64,000 bases of DNA from Actinomadura craniellae. GTDB lineage: Bacteria; Actinomycetota; Actinomycetes; Streptosporangiales; Streptosporangiaceae. Both the position numbers and the translations under genes were made by a program. Under the pieces are notes generated by a model. The model did not search any database. It was not told where the DNA came from and was given only the letters and a program-made list of their open reading frames with translations. This document shows positions 63,313 through 64,000 of this stretch, in pieces (positions within the stretch are counted from its first letter, which is position 1; the number at the start of each line of letters is the position of its first letter). The stretch lies in NCBI RefSeq assembly GCF_003289645.1, contig NZ_QLYX01000006.1, positions 186,001-250,000 of the forward strand, given 5' to 3'.

Positions 63313-64000
63313 TCATTCCCAGCGGAACAGGCGGGCCGCGGCGAAGCCGCAGAGGGCGGCGGTGACCGCCAGGGTGAGCAGGTGCAGCGGGTCGGGGGCG
63401 GTGCCGGTCCAGGCGTCCTGGAGCGATTCGCGGAAGGCGCTGAGCGGGGTGAAGTCGCTGGCGCGGCGCAGCAGGTCCGGCATGTCGTGCTTCTGCAGCC
63501 AGATGCCCGCGAAGAACATCGAGGGGAAGACCACCAGCGCGCCCAGCATCCCGGCCGAGGTGGGGCCGGACGCCACCGCGGAGATCAGCAGGCCGATCGC
63601 GAACAGCGCCGCGAGGCCGAGCACGCAGGCGGCGAGCAGGCCCGGCAGGTGCCGGGGGAGCGGTATGCCGAGGACGGCCGCGCCGACCGCGATCATCAGT
63701 ACCAGCGAGGCCAGGGCCGCCACCAGGTTGACGACCAGTTGTGCCAGCAGGAGCCGGGCCGGCCCGACGGGAGTGGTGCGCAGCCGGCGCAGCACGCCCT
63801 GCTGCCGGTAGGCCGACAGGGCGCCGGGCAGGGCGAAGGCGGCGACGATGGCGAACGCGATCGCCGTCATCCCGGACGGCAGCAGGCTGTCCAGCGGGGT
63901 CTGCCCGCCGAGCTCGGGGAGCGGCTTGCGGACTTCCTCGGGCAGCCCGAAGATCAGCAGCATGCCGAGCGGCAGCGCGAAGACGAAGAACAGCGTCATG
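63313..64000 (-). CDS. ABC-2-type transporter permease (N-terminus beyond window edge)
   Basis: At least 228 residues are visible: six hydrophobic segments with the ABC-2 pattern, including YRQQGVLRRLRTTPVGPARLLLAQLVVNLVAAL in the middle (the coupling-helix area) and SAVASGPTSAGMLGALVVFPSMFFAGIWL. The C-terminus is at 63313. An ATG at 63999 is at the extreme edge and probably internal, because the typical family protein has one more segment before it. The ATPase partner should lie just beyond the right edge. Drug or lipid export is typical for the family. Confidence 0.8.
   Translation of the reverse strand, partial: MTLFFVFALPLGMLLIFGLPEEVRKPLPELGGQTPLDSLLPSGMTAIAFAIVAAFALPGALSAYRQQGVLRRLRTTPVGPARLLLAQLVVNLVAALASLVLMIAVGAAVLGIPLPRHLPGLLAACVLGLAALFAIGLLISAVASGPTSAGMLGALVVFPSMFFAGIWLQKHDMPDLLRRASDFTPLSAFRESLQDAWTGTAPDPLHLLTLAVTAALCGFAAARLFRWE

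Overview
The window is 64 kb of very GC-rich, densely coded DNA from a mycelial-type actinomycete. GTG and TTG starts are common, genes overlap by ATGA/GTGA junctions, and several starts lie 6-8 bases after a TANNNT -10 box, as in leaderless actinobacterial mRNAs. Mycothiol metabolism (mca), a DivIC-DUF501-Ppx block after enolase, DUF4307 and PASTA-type PBP also point to Actinomycetota; an Actinomadura/Thermomonosporaceae-like organism is my guess, not proven. No transposase, integrase, CRISPR array or rRNA is visible.

Left region (1-15.4 kb): an apparent surface-polysaccharide locus with a sulfur theme. A leftward operon encodes a Wzz-like chain-length protein fused to a degenerate tyrosine-kinase domain, a Wzy/O-antigen-ligase-type membrane protein, an APH-fold kinase and a PAPS-dependent sulfotransferase cut by the left edge. 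A rightward set encodes a secreted beta-propeller, two GH26-like glycosidases and a lipoprotein sulfatase. Further on are a membrane-anchored protein of unknown role, a TauE/SafE sulfite/sulfate-type exporter, an APS kinase fused to a degenerate ATP sulfurylase domain (a possible PAPS source), and a methyltransferase. Together they suggest synthesis and trimming of a sulfated extracellular glycan.

Central core (15.6-34.4 kb): mfd, a SurA-like lipoprotein, mazG, a PASTA-bearing class A PBP, an NrtABC/SsuABC-type transporter, enolase, divIC, DUF501, ppx, a family-5 uracil-DNA glycosylase, a type II NADH dehydrogenase, a divergent cyclopropane-synthase-like methyltransferase, an atypical tRNA gene with UAA anticodon in an unusually AT-rich pocket, and a Bax-inhibitor-1 family protein.

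Right half (34.5-64 kb): thiolase, a secreted PQQ-type propeller and an SGNH hydrolase; transsulfuration genes cystathionine beta-synthase and a cystathionine gamma-synthase/lyase-type enzyme around an MMPL exporter; a secreted esterase; a MoxR-type ATPase with its VWA partner; FIST and ROK proteins; threonine ammonia-lyase; four tandem secreted M1 metallopeptidases; an RDD protein; HppD with a divergent Lrp-type regulator; greA, DUF4307, mca with a small membrane protein; and an ABC-2 permease cut by the right edge. Strong intrinsic-terminator hairpins separate most convergent pairs. Only one obvious transcription factor (the Lrp protein) is present.
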